A DNA stretch of 64,000 nucleotides from Chamaecrista fasciculata (lineage: Eukaryota > Streptophyta > Magnoliopsida > Fabales > Fabaceae). This document shows positions 49,449-61,665 of this stretch, piece after piece; the stretch's first letter is position 1; every line of letters starts with the position of its first letter. The stretch spans positions 5,673 through 69,672 of the forward strand of contig QANZ01004239.1 of NCBI GenBank assembly GCA_003254925.1, given 5' to 3'. The notes under the pieces are model-generated. The model searched no databases. It was not told the origin of the DNA and saw only the letters and a list, made by a program, of their open reading frames with translations. The position numbers were made by a program, and so were the translations under genes.

Positions 49449-49758
49449 ATTCGTAGATCTGTATGTTGCGAGGATGAGGAGGCTATTCATATTCATTTTC
49501 GTTTGAGTTGAGCGATTTGATTGTTATATGAGTAGATCTATCTATGTATACTTAGAGTTGGAGAGAGATTCTTGCTGGATTAAATTCCAAATAGGTCCTC
49601 TTGTGTTTGTTCAAATTACAAAGATGATGGAGATGATGAAGGTGAAGATGAAGATGATAATGAAATTAGGATTTAGGGACCAATTTTTTTTTTTTTAATT
49701 CTGATTTAATAAATTTGAGGACCTAGGGACCAAATTGCAAGATAGTGGTTTTTTTAGG

Positions 49759-50664
49759 GGTTTAGGGGGTAGGGTTTTAGGGTTTAGAATTTTAGAGTTT
49801 AGGTTTTAAGGTTTTTAATACTTTTAAGGACTAAATTGAAATGTTTGGAAGTGTTTTGGGACACTTTACAATTTTATTTTGAGAATTTGGGACTAAAATG
49901 AATGAAGATGATGAAAAATGTAAATCCAGGGACTGATTTGCTAGTTTACTCAATTTTTATGTTCAAAAATGTAAATCCAGTCATCATGCCAAGGTGGAAA
50001 AAAAAATAAGAATGCCCAGTCATGATGCCACGTAATCAAGTCAAACAAAAAAAATGACACAAGCAAAAAAATTGCCACATGTGCATTGAGTCAAAATTGA
50101 GGGCATAATTGAAACGTTGGTTGCACATTGAGGGCATGTCTGAACAAAATGAAACGTTAAGGGCATAACTGAAAATCACTGCAAACGTTAGGGGCATGAA
50201 AGGGTGTTTTGCCTAAAAGGAATCAAAACACAACATACTAAAAGAATTGATGAAGTTTTCTACAATTTAATTTCAAGAACTAGAGAGTTATTAAAAAAGA
50301 AATTGCAGAAAGATCGTTAAAGTTTTGATAAATCAAAATCTTCCTTTTCTCATAAAGCTTCTTTCAACCAAGTCCTTAATTAATCACATATTGAACTCAA
50401 ATATTTGTCATCTTTATCAGATTGGTCCTTGGGACACAAAAAACAACTATGTATCTCTATTGTTTGATTTACCTTCCATTTAAGGTCAATAAACTTTTAT
50501 ATTTTTCAAAATAGTCTTTGGGGCACATTATAATAAGATTAATTTTCTACAATATATGATCATAATTAATTTAATTATTTTATTAAATATACCAATTGAA
50601 ATTAAATCACAAATATACTTGACTATTGATTTTAAAATATTATACTTACTGCTAAATTCAAATT
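49759..50664. other. Right-arm segment without a visible left-arm partner
   Basis: The sequence opposite the gap and the TCA tract. It includes 'ttagggtttag' repeats (about 49755-49815) and, at about 50098-50215, half of a GGCAAAA-family foldback (ending GGGTGTTTTGCC) like that at 59730-60307. Otherwise it is AT-rich with no gene. Confidence 0.6.
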
Positions 50665-51612
50665 AATATTTTACTAAAATAATTATATTTATTGTAATTA
50701 TGTATTTTAAAGAAAATATTTTAGTTAGATCATCATATTTTGCTATCATAACTTACTGAATAACTTGCATGAAAACATTATAGTTTTATTATAATTTCAT
50801 AAAAAATAAATATTTTAGTAATTTATTAAATTATTTAGTGAAACTAAATATTAATTATTTAATTTGTAAATTAATTAATGGGAATATTCTTCAAATTATT
50901 CAAGTTTACTTTCAAAATTTTATTTAAGTAGTTGTATTTGAATATGAGTAGGACTAAATTGCATTTATTTTCCAGTTTTAGGACTGTTATGTAATTATCT
51001 CATTTTCTATTTTCCAAAATTACATTTTGACCCGAAAAAGTTTTTTAATTTTTATTTAGTCCTTAAATATCATGATTTAGGGACTTTTTTTTTGTAAATT
51101 TTAAAACTATTTGGGGGCTTCTGTAATTTTTGCAAAAAATTTGTAAAGTTTATCTTCTCACCATCAGACCGCACAGTTTTAGAATTAAACTGCATTTTAT
51201 TTTCCAGATTTAGGACTAATTTGTAATTTTATTCTTTTTCCAATAATTTTCATAATTACATTTTGACCTTAAAATTTTGTTATAATTTTCATTTTAGTCC
51301 TCAAATATTATGATTTAGGGGCGTTTTTGAATATTTTAAAACTATTTGGGGGTATTTTGTAATTTTTGCAAAGGTGCTAACAATTTTTCGTTAAATCTTG
51401 ACGAAAAATAACCACAGGGTACCAAGGTGCTACAAAAGTTGTGATATTTAGCTCGATCTATGATCTGAAACTGCGGAATAGAAAAGAATACACCAATCCT
51501 AAAGATCCATAGGATTATTAACGCCGCAAACCTTAGGGTACCAAAGTGTCATTTTTTTTTTCAAGGTACCAAAGTAGATTCGGTCCTAACCACATAAAAG
51601 TGCATTTTACCC

Positions 51613-51621
51613 TTAAATTTA
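51613..51621 (+). repeat. Right 9-bp target duplication TTAAATTTA
   Basis: Identical partner of 47775-47783. Confidence 0.8.
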
Positions 51622-51876
51622 TATTATCCATATTAAAATTGTACAAATTGGATGTTTAAAGTTTGTAATGTATAAAAAATTGAGTATCGATAATTTGCGA
51701 GAAAAGATGATTATGTTGGAGTCATTGGATCAAACTAGTCATTGGATCATTAATTTATTTTGTCACTAAAATTCTGAGATGAGGTATCTCTTATCCGGAT
51801 TGGGCTTTGGGGTGTGTAGACTATAGACCCAAAAAACGATAAAAAACAAAAAAGATCGGGATTTTGAATAAAGTTT

Positions 51877-51887
51877 TATAACGGTCA
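51877..51887 (+). promoter_or_regulatory. MSA-like G2/M motif upstream of the kinesin
   Basis: TATAACGGTCA contains the AACGG core of the mitosis-specific activator element bound by three-repeat MYB factors. It lies about 145 bp upstream of the start codon of a kinesin family that acts in cytokinesis, so G2/M expression is plausible. This is a single motif match. Confidence 0.4.
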
Positions 51888-52030
51888 TCTGATTCTTTCC
51901 TGCAACTCAAAAACACACTTTCTTTCTCTTCCCTCTCCTCCAACGTTTGAAATTTTGAATCCAAACCCTCTCTCTCTCTCTCTCTCTCTCTCACTGGTTT
52001 TTCTTTCTTTCTCTCTCTATCGCTAAAATC

Positions 52031-55000
52031 ATGTGGCAAAACGCTAACGCAGAAGCTTCCGCCGCCGATAATACTCGTTTCATGGGCACCATTTCTTCCT
52101 CATCGATTAGAAACCTTATTTCCCGATCTACTTCCGCCAAGCAAAAGCCTAACCGAAGCCCTAGAATTATTCCCAAATCAAATGACGAAAACACTCCCCT
52201 TCCCCATCCAAACATCCAGAATATTAACAACAAAGATGATTCCGCAACCAAGCAATTGCATACTCAAGCACCGACGTCTCAGATCGGAATCGCCGAATCG
52301 AAGGCTCTTCTTGAGCCATCCACACCTCAGGACCCACCTGTGAAGGTAACTGGCAATTTTAATGTTCGTTACTTAGGCCTAATTTCATAAATTGCGTTGA
52401 TCGCTAATGTGAGTTTGTGTAACAGGTTGTAGTACGTATTAGACCTGCCAACAGAAATGAAATAGAGGGAGATCGGACCATTAGGAAGGTCTCTTCTGAT
52501 ACCTTGTCCGTTGGGGACAGACAATTCACTTTTGATTCGATTTTTGATTCGAACTCTAATCAGGTATAGAGATGGATTTTTAATGTTTCAATCATTTTCC
52601 CTGTCCTGAATTATTAGGGTGATAAGGTTATTTGATAGCTTACCTGTTAGAATTAATCATTGGAGAAATGATTTTATACGCTGTTCTGTTCAGGAAGAAA
52701 TATTTCAGTCAGTCGGTGTTCCATTGGTTAAGAATGCTTTGGCTGGTTACAATACTTCACTTCTGTCATATGGTCAGGTAATTAAATTACTGATGATTAA
52801 CATATTTCAAAGCTTCTTTATCGCTTAAAATTCAGTAGCCTGATGGGATTTTCTTTTTCCTCTTCTAATGTTCTATTTCACTCTTTTAGTCGGGAAGTGG
52901 AAAGACTTATACTATGTGGGGTCCCCCAAGTGCAATGTTTGAGGAGCCATCACCAAGTAGTCACCAGGGAATTGTCCCTCGGATCTTTCATATGTTATTT
53001 TCTGAGCTCGAGAGAGTACGTTGTTTTTCTCTACTTAACCGTTACAGATATGAATTTTCTAGTGTATTTGTGGCTTGCGTTTTGACTTTGATCTTGAATT
53101 ACTATGTATAGGAGCAAAGGGTATCTGAAGGGAAACAATTCAATTATCAGTGTCGTTGTTCTTTCCTTGAGGTACATTTCTACTTCTCGATTCTCAATGA
53201 GGTAAATGAAGGGCTTTGTTTTACTCATGTGGAAATAGGCTTCATTCGTTTGTTTTTGATCGTTTTCAAACAGATATACAATGAACAAATTGGTGATTTA
53301 CTTGACCCTGCTCCGCGCAACCTTGAGGTAGGCTAAAGGCCTGTTTGTTTTCAAAACACTAATTTATACTATTGCAGCATCACTGTTTTCCTTCTTTTTA
53401 CATGCCTATCTATCATAACGGCTTGTTGCAAAAAATTGCAGATGAAGGATGATTCAAAAAATGCATTATATGTTGAAAATCTGACAGAGGAATATGTCAC
53501 TTGCTATGAAGATGTGACACAAATTCTGATTAAGGTAGGGAAGCATTGAAGCTATTAATGCTGAAAAATTGATATCTCTGTGATGGTTTTATAGAAGATA
53601 AATATTTGTTTGTTTACTTATCTTATGGTGAAGCAATTGTATGTATTTGTTCCGCACATGATTGCAATATTTTAGTGAAGTTGACTTCTCTATATATGTG
53701 GCGCAGGGCCTTTCAAGCAGGAAAGTTGGAGCTACAAACTTAAATTCGAAGAGCTCCAGATCACATATCATTTTCACTTTTGTCATTGAGTCCTGGTGTA
53801 AGGTATCATTAATTATACTTATTGTTAGCAGACCTTTTACAGATATAAATTGCCGCATTTGTGTGCGGAAATTCTTATTGTTTCTTCATAGTAGAAACTA
53901 GAAAATAATTATAGTTGTACTTGTATCTTCAAGATTAAATGCAAGCTCCATTCATTTTGTTGTTTGATGCATTTTCACCAATGATGCTGTAGGGAACCTC
54001 GTTAAATGGTTTCAGTAGTTCAAAAACGAGCAGAATTAGCCTTATTGATCTTGCTGGACTCGACAGAAATAAAGTTGGTGAGGCAGACAAACAATGTCTT
54101 AGGGAAAGCAGAAATGTAAAGAAGTCTTTATCTCAGCTCGGGTAAGATGTCATGACTTAACTAGATTACTTAATATGCAGTATTTTCTCCAGCCTAAGCG
54201 ATGTCTTTTTTCTTGTCTGTAATTTGCTAGTGTTTTACCATTTTGACACGTCTTTATCATTACGCGTTAGTGTGAGATACATATCTCTTGGATAAATAGT
54301 ATATTAATATTTTGATTGCTGATACCTCTGCACCTGTTATAATAATTGTTAACGACCTCTTCATCTACACTTCTTTGTAATAGTTGTTTATTTGCATTGA
54401 TGTAGGCGCGTAGTTGATTCTCTGACTAGAGAAACTAAGTCTGGAAAAGCTGGAAAAATTCCAAATGGAGATTCCTGTTTAACACGTTTACTGCAAGAAT
54501 CACTGGGTGGAAATGCCAAGCTCTTAGTAATTTGTTCCGTTTCCCGTGATAACAAGTATATACCTCTATCTAAGAGCATTCTTTAATCGTGTCTTGGGCT
54601 CAATAACTATGATATAACATGTTTTAAGTTCTAGAGATAAAATCATACTGATTGATTGTAGGAGCAATGGTGAAACACTGCAGACACTCAGATTTGGACA
54701 GCGAGTAAGATTCATTAAGAATGAGCCAGTTATCAATGAAATCAAGGAGGATGAAGTTAATGATTTGAGTGATCAAATCCGGCAGCTGAAGGTATTAATG
54801 AATCTTCACAACTTGTTACTGTACTGGTTTTAGGTTATGAAGGATTTAAAGCTAACGTAAATATGATATTTGCAATGTGATTTCTGTGCTGCAGGAAGAA
54901 CTTATTAGAGCAAAGACTGATATTCATAGATCATCAGGTGGTAAAAGTGGATACTTCCAAGGACGTAATATAAGGGAAAGCTTGAATCAGTTGAGGGTCA

Positions 55001-57863
55001 GCTTGAACCGCTCTTTACTCTTACCTAAAATAGATAATGAGAATGACGAAGAGGTAAATGTTGGTGAGGATGACATAAATCAATTACGACAGCAGATTAA
55101 CGAACTGTATAGTTCATGTGAAGGGTATTTCAAAGACGTATCTGCCAGTGAAGATTGTGCCCCTTTTTACTCTGTTGACGAAACTTGTGATGCTGATATG
55201 ACCAGTGGTGATGAAGTTGAAAAGGAGGAAGTAACTTCTGAACAAACATTCAGTCATCTCTATCATGAAGACAACATAGCATCAACAGATAACACAAAGG
55301 GAATTAAATCTACATTCAGAGATAGCATTTCAATTAGCTCATGCTGTCAATCTCCTATCCTTGACGAACCACCTTTGTCTGAGTCTCCAAAAATCAGAAA
55401 TACCCAGAAGAAAAGCATGACCATTTCATCAAGTTGTCTTGGAAGTTGGAAAAATGTGGCAGAGAGTTCTACTTCTAGTAGTAATGAGCACATAAGGTCC
55501 TCGTTAAAGTCAAGCAGGGTTTTACCAGGCCCCACTCAATCCTTGGCAGCAAGCCTTCAGAGAGGCTTACAGATAATTGACTATCACCAGCGTAACTCAG
55601 CTTTGAACAAGTCTTCAGCTTCCTTCTCGTTTGATCACTTAACCTTGACACCGTGTCCTGAAATTGACAACATTGATTCTGCTATGCATACAATACAAGA
55701 GAGACCTTCTAGTGATGAAGCATCTACTACCTCTTTACTTTGTGCATCTTGCCTGAAAAAAATATCTAGCCAAGATTCCAATGAGGTACAAGATAGCTTG
55801 AAGTCATCCATTGATGCAGTTGAAAATACAAAAGAAGTTCCAAAAGTATGTATTCTGGATTAATTTTCACCAAGGTTTTTCTCTTTCTTTTGTTAGTTTC
55901 TGGCTAAATTCATTTGTCTAATTCTTTTTCTTCAATGAAGCATTTAGAAATTGTACTGGAAAGAGCCATAAACAGAGAGAAGGAGCTCGAAGAAGTTTGT
56001 AAGGAGCAAGCAGATAGAATTGAGCAGCTAAACCAATTGGTAATAAGAACCCAAGCCCCCATGAATTATGTCTATGGATTGCATCTTACGTTATTAAAAA
56101 GTTGTACTTTTCCAGGTGGAGAAATACAAAGGAGAAAGACAAAGCGACTTGCAGACCAAACATGAAGAGTATAGCTCATTGAAAGATGGAGATAAGGTCA
56201 ATTTTTGGTTTTGTTTGTACAGCATATAAATTTCACCCCCTTGAGGTTTGAACTTTCGCTTCTAATTTTTTTTGTGACGTCTGATCTGCAGCTTCTGAGG
56301 GGCAACTTGTCAGAAGATAATTTAACCGCCATTAAAGAGGAAACATGTGAAATCAAAGAAGTCCAGGAAGAGTCTGCACAAAGAAACAACTCTTTTGATG
56401 CTACTGAGAAGGAAGCACTTCTCAAGGAAATTCAGAATTTAAGAAGCAAGTTGCAGCTGTCTAGTGATGCAACAGTTAAAAAGTCTACAGATAAACTTTC
56501 GTCTTCATTGATATCAAGATCCATACAACTGAGAAAAAGTGGTGTATTGATGATTCATGATAATGGTGGGGAAGAGATAGAGAAAGAAAGAGAAAGATGG
56601 ACAGAAATGGAAAGTGAGTGGATTTGTCTCACAGATGAACTGAGAGTTGACCTTGAGTCCTACCGCCAGCGTGCAGAGAGGGTAGAGATGGAACTGAGGT
56701 TAGAGAAGAAGTGCACTGAAGAGTTAGATGATGCGCTGAAGAGATCTGTTCTGGGACATGCTAGAATGGTTGAACACTATGCTGATCTACAAGAGAAATA
56801 TAATGACTTGGTTGCGAAGCACAATGCTATAATGGAAGGGATAGCAGAAGTGAAGAAGGCAGCAACAAAGGCAGGGAAAAAGGGTCATGCTCGCTTTGCC
56901 AAGTCTCTTGCTGCTGAGCTTTCTGCACTGAGAGTTGAGAGAAAAAGAGAGACAGACTTTTTGAAAAAGGAGAACAAGAATCTTAAGATTCAACTTCGAG
57001 ACACTGCAGAAGCTGTCCATGCAGCCGGAGAATTACTTGCTAGACTCAGAGAAGCAGAGCAGGCCGCATCTGTTGCAGAGGTAATGATATATCTAGTATA
57101 GAATAAACCAACTACTGAATCTCTGAAAGTTTAGTTTATATAACTTGGTACCTGAAAATCTTTGAGGTAGTGAAGCTTATTCTTTATTTGGGGACTAACT
57201 TGCACGGACAAAATAATTAAATTGTATAAATTAATACATTCTTTAATCTTTGAAAGTTATAAAACCAATACATTGTACCCTTTTTGTCCCTATAAGTTAG
57301 TCCTAAAAATTAGGTTTAAGGAAATAATGTGTAAAAATAGACTTCCAAAGATTGTGACTGTATCCTTTGGAGACTAATTATGTTTTCTCTAATTTAAACA
57401 TAACATTGGAGAAACAACGGAACCAAAATCTGTGGAAATGTATTCTCTTTTTTTTTTTTTTCTACAATGCTTAGGGAAGAAATGAAATTTGAACGATGCT
57501 GACATGGACTTTCAGAAATTACAGTTTGTTCTCCTACTAGTTAGTACATGTGGAGAATAATTATGAGATCATATGTTTCATGATTTGTTTATAACTTCTA
57601 TTGTTGTGCAGGAGAATTTTTCAAAGGTACGAGAAGAGAATGAAAAACTAAGGAAGCAAATGGAGAAGATCAAGAGAAAGCATAAGATGGAGATGATAAC
57701 AATGAAGCAGTACATGGCAGAGAGCAAGCTACCAGAATCTGCATTGCAACCACTTTATAGAGAGGATTCAGACGTTGTACGCCATAATTCTTCAATCCCC
57801 TCTCAGGATGATGATCAAGCATGGAGGACAGAATTTGGAGCTATCTATCAAGAGCATCTCTAG
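52031..57863 (+). CDS. Kinesin-like protein, KIN-12F-like (KIN-12 family)
   Basis: Sixteen exons: 52031-52345, 52426-52563, 52694-52777, 52890-53015, 53112-53171, 53274-53327, 53442-53534, 53707-53802, 53993-54141, 54406-54555, 54662-54791, 54895-55845, 55941-56039, 56116-56196, 56292-57080 and 57612-57863. The product is 1188 aa. A disordered Ser/Pro-rich N-terminus (1-103) precedes the motor (about 104-445). Motor motifs are the P-loop G178-Q-S-G-S-G-K-T185, switch I N303-x-x-S-S-R-S-H310 and switch II D341-L-A-G-L-D346. A short neck coil follows (about 450-490). Exon 12 encodes a Ser-rich linker, and 783-842 and much of 850-1140 are heptad-like coiled coil. KIN-12 motors are plus-end directed and several act in the phragmoplast and preprophase band. 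The long single-exon linker and total length suggest KIN-12F rather than the much longer POK members. A (TC)n tract precedes the start (about 51969-51992). Confidence 0.9.
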
Positions 57864-59011
57864 TCAGTAATATCACTTTTTTGGTTATTTGATATGATTG
57901 TCGATTGATCAGCATGGCATAAGATCCTACTCGGATCAAAAGCATTATTCTTACAGTAATATTCTGTGTGTTCTTAGATATTCATATACTTATTATATCA
58001 TTTTTTTTTTGGGTACTATGTGCTGATGTGCAATACTGGCTTTTATGGGCTTCAACAGAAACAATTTGATTTTTTTTTTGGCCTGAAGAAACACTTTGAT
58101 TTACTTTCAGAATTTTCATGTGATGACAAGTTGATAACTAGCTAGGAGCCTAGGACGTAAGCACAAAATATTCTGAATTTAAAAGGTGATTAATTTTTTT
58201 TAAGCTGTTTTGTGTACAAATTCTCTGGTAAAAAAAAACTTTTTTTCTTAGATATTAAATCAAATATCATATTATATCTCTTATCATATATCGTTATAAA
58301 CTCTATACGTAAAGCCCGAACTTTTAAGTGTCAAGGCTCCAAGCTCTTCATTGTTAGATAAAAAATTATTTAGTTTGGAAATCCTGTGTTACCAAATTTG
58401 TGTTTTAATTCCTTACGTTACATATCTCGAAATTATTTTATAATCAAATGGCTGGAGAACTCAAACATTTGATAGTCGAATTCTCCATAGAAAACCCCTT
58501 ATAAAATTGCCATTTGGGATTCAAACTTGAGGAGGCAAGTGTCTTGTTATCAACTTTAATTGTCTTGTATTATCCTTTATGTCATTTGTCTTAAGTGGTT
58601 TGATATGTCTCGAGTTCAATATTAGAAATAATTGAGGTGCATAATGCCCGGTAGGAGACTTTAAAATTAATTAAGACGAAACTTTGAAGATTGAGCAAGG
58701 AGGATGAACGTTCATCTACACATAATATTAAAATTATCATAATTTGTAAACATTATTTTGAAGTTTAATGAACTTTTCACGCTTGAAACAAAATTCAAGT
58801 TACGTAAATCCTTAAGATATAAATGATACTAGTGTTGGGTGAGATAACTTCAATTGAATGTTTGTCACTTATTCTTTACATTACATACGAATATATGATA
58901 GCTAGCTACTTGTTAAAAGAGTCATTCCTAAAAGTGACTTTTGGCAAAAAAAAATCAAGAAGCAAAATCACAAAAAAATGGGAAAAAAAAATCAAACATT
59001 TTTTTGTCTCA

Positions 59012-59318
59012 TCTATACTATTATATGTGTGAGGACCCTTTTGGTTGGTCAAAAATAATTAAATTAAAAATTAAAAAAATAAAAAATAAACATGTGGAAC
59101 TTGATAATTGACTAACTATATAGATAATGAGAGAGAGAAAGTAGTATATGAGATTTAAGAAAATGAAAACTTATTATTTGGTCTTTTAATTTTCATACTT
59201 CTAATAATTTAATCCTTGAATAATAGAAATATACTATTTAATCATTGAATAACTACAAATATTAAATCAAACGTTACATACATATTTTCGTGCCCGTTAG
59301 AGCACGAAAAGCCCCGAG
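59012..59318 (+). mobile_element. Helitron-like non-autonomous element
   Basis: Begins TCTATACTATTATATGTGTG after an A and ends with a hairpin (CGTGCCCGTTAGAGCACG) followed by AAAAGCCCCGAG and T. The 3' tetranucleotide is CGAG, one substitution from CTAG. It is the inverted homologue of 44037-44344 over nearly its whole length, including 'gaggacccttttggttggt'. Confidence 0.7.
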
Positions 59319-59405
59319 TACCATATATGATACTTGTCTTTTCCTTTTTTGATTCATATCACATCCTACCTATATTACAAACACAAGCAAATATAACTTT
59401 TTTAA

Positions 59406-59584
59406 ACCAAGCTTGGTTGGTCTAGTTCACTAGGTCGCTTAAGCAAGTGTCTAGGGTTCGATCTCTGCCTTGTGTATGCAGCAACCAATTGGCCAGCGGC
59501 AAACCCTTAAATGGAGTTCAGATCTGCGGAGGATTAGTCCTTAGCCCATCGGAGCTAGGGGATACCTTGGGAAACCAAAAACAA
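59406..59584 (+). mobile_element. tRNA-derived SINE (second family), 17-bp duplication
   Basis: Box A-like TTGGTCTAGTTCACTAGG (about 59415-59432) and box B-like GGGTTCGATCTC (about 59455-59466) mark a polymerase III promoter. The body ('gcggaggattagtcc', 'ggataccttggg') differs from the SINE at 3421-3618. AAATATAACTTTTTTAA is duplicated exactly at 59389-59405 and 59585-59601. Confidence 0.85.
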
Positions 59585-59729
59585 AAATATAACTTTTTTA
59601 ACCCTATAGTTTTTCATGATTCAATGCATTCTTTGAATCTTAGGTTATATAAATGAATGCATTTCTAGCCTCATGTTATGTTGTATGTCTTGACTCTTAA
59701 GTCTAAACCCTTTCTATTTGAATAATGTT

Positions 59730-60307
59730 GGCAAAACACTCTTTCGTGCCCCTAACATTTGCAGTGATTTTCAGTTATGCCCTTAACGTTTCATTTGCGT
59801 CAGTTGTGCCCCAAATGTGAAACGTTAGTTTCAATTATGCCCCCAATTTCAATCATCCACAAAAAAAAACACCATTTTCGCACGATTTGAGCTCGGTTTT
59901 GATCAGATTTCATATGTGTTTTAATTTTCGGACATCACAAACTTGATTTCTTGGATCAATTTCAAAGATTAAGCTCAAAATAGCTCCAAATCCGAAGAAA
60001 ATCGGACCCGATGAACCCTAAAAAGGACCAAAACGAAATGCAGCAAAACGAAGCATTTTTCTCAAAATTTCCATGTGCAAAATGATTCTTAGGAGCCGAA
60101 AATGAGTACCCATAAACTCATTTATCAAAACAAACTGAAACGAACACGAATCTAAGCTCAAAAGTTTCGAAAAATAGTACACTAACGAGAGTGGGGGCAT
60201 AATTGAAACTAACGTTTCACATTGAGGGCACAATTGACACAAATGAAACGTTAAAAGTATAACTGAAAATCACTGCAAACGTTAGGGGCACAAAAGGGTG
60301 TTTTGCC
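59730..60307. mobile_element. Mutator-type foldback MITE of the GGCAAAA family
   Basis: Left end GGCAAAACACTCTTTCGTGC pairs with right end GCACAAAAGGGTGTTTTGCC. Inner complementary phrases include 'gtgaaacgttagtttcaatta' and 'aattgaaactaacgtttcac'. Flanking 9-mers AATAATGTT (59721-59729) and AATAAAGTT (60308-60316) differ at one position. The 300-bp loop (about 59880-60180) is not recognised as a gene fragment. Confidence 0.72.
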
Positions 60308-60779
60308 AATAAAGTTTTTTTCTTTTTTAAAACAATGGGCCAACTAGAAAAAAGGATTTAAATATAAGTCTCCATTTTCCATTGTATTATATCAAAAGTA
60401 GTTGATTATTGAGTTATTTGATTGTTTTGCAAGCCTCTAACCATGTCAGGCTTCATCTTATGAAGGTATTTATGTCTTACTACTTACTAGTAATAGTAAA
60501 TAAAAGATATTTAAAAAAAAGGAAAACTTTTTTCTTCAATTTTTTTTAAAAAAACTGTCATCATAATAATAATATCTTTAATTTTCTCCCACAAAGTCAC
60601 AAAAACTCAACCTCAAAAGTCAAAAGCATATATTAGTCAGGCCAAAAAAAAAAAAATAAAAGCAAATATTAGGATTTACCCGCAATTCAAGCAAGCTAAT
60701 ATACTTTAGATATCATAAAACTATAATGATAGTAATTTCACAGTTTGGTTCAGGACCCTAGACTTCAGTATTTTTAAAT

Positions 60780-60978
60780 ACAAAAAGTACTTTTGGTACC
60801 CCAAACTTTGGGGTTATTTTCAATTATACTTCTAACGTTTTTGTTTGGTCAATTATACCCCTAACGTTTCACATTTTTTTATCATGGGAGTATAATTGAT
60901 AAAAAATGTGAAATGTTAGGGGTATAATTGACAAAAAAAAATGTTTGGGTAAAGTTGGGGTATCAACAATACTTTTAC
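60780..60978. mobile_element. Small Mutator-type MITE
   Basis: Left 'acaaaaagtacttttggtac' pairs with the right end 'gtatcaacaatacttttacc'; the termini resemble GGCAAAAGTACC of 36905-37431. TATTTTTAAAT occurs exactly on both sides (60769-60779 and 60979-60989), containing a 9-bp duplication. The element is almost entirely palindromic. Confidence 0.65.
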
Positions 60979-61013
60979 CTATTTTTAAATCATACTTGAT
61001 AGACATGTCCAAA

Positions 61014-61665
61014 CCAGGGGTGAGCAAACCAACCCGCGAGCCCGCAGAAATCAACCCAACCCGCAGCTATGGGTTGGGTTGGTTCGGGTTCGCGGGTTGG
61101 TTTGGGTTCAAAATTCTCAACCCGCACACTTGCGGGTTGGGTTGCGGGTTTGGAGTTTTTCAACCCAACCCATCCCGCGAGCCCGCATATAATTTTTTTT
61201 TATTTTTTAATTTATTTTTTATAAATATTTATATATTTTTATATAAATTTTGTATGTTTTCTTATGTATTTATACTATTAGTTCTTTATAAATAAGATAT
61301 TTTGATTTTAAAATTTACATAATTACATATATGTATTACATTTACATATTTTATAGAATATATTTTAATTGATTTATATTTATATATATAAAATCTATGT
61401 TTTTTAACATTTTTTATGTGTAAGTTTTTTTATTCACTACCCACAAATTTATAATAATATTTTTTTTAATAAAAATTATAAAAAAAAAAATTACAAACTC
61501 AACCCGCGGGTTCAACCCAACCCAACCCGCAACTCTGCGGGTTGGGTTGGTTCGGGTTGAGTTTTAAAAATCATAAAACCCAACCCAACCCAACCCGCAG
61601 ATTGATGTGCGGGTTGGGCTGGGATTTCCCCTCAACCCGCCCCAACCCAACCCGTGCTCACCACT
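61014..61665. mobile_element. hAT-like MITE rich in 'caacccg' repeats
   Basis: Left end CAGGGGTGAGCAAACCAACC and right end CCCGTGCTCACCACTA are imperfect inverted repeats. Both arms consist of tandem CAACC/GGGTTGG and GCGGGTT phrases around an AT-rich centre (about 61190-61490). The CAGGGGTGAGC terminus is hAT-type, but the expected 8-bp duplication is not evident. Confidence 0.6.

Noticed and set aside
60945..61295. 116-aa ORF with Trp/Phe/Gly-rich repeats
   Set aside because: It is a translation of the 'gggttgg' repeats of the hAT-like MITE.
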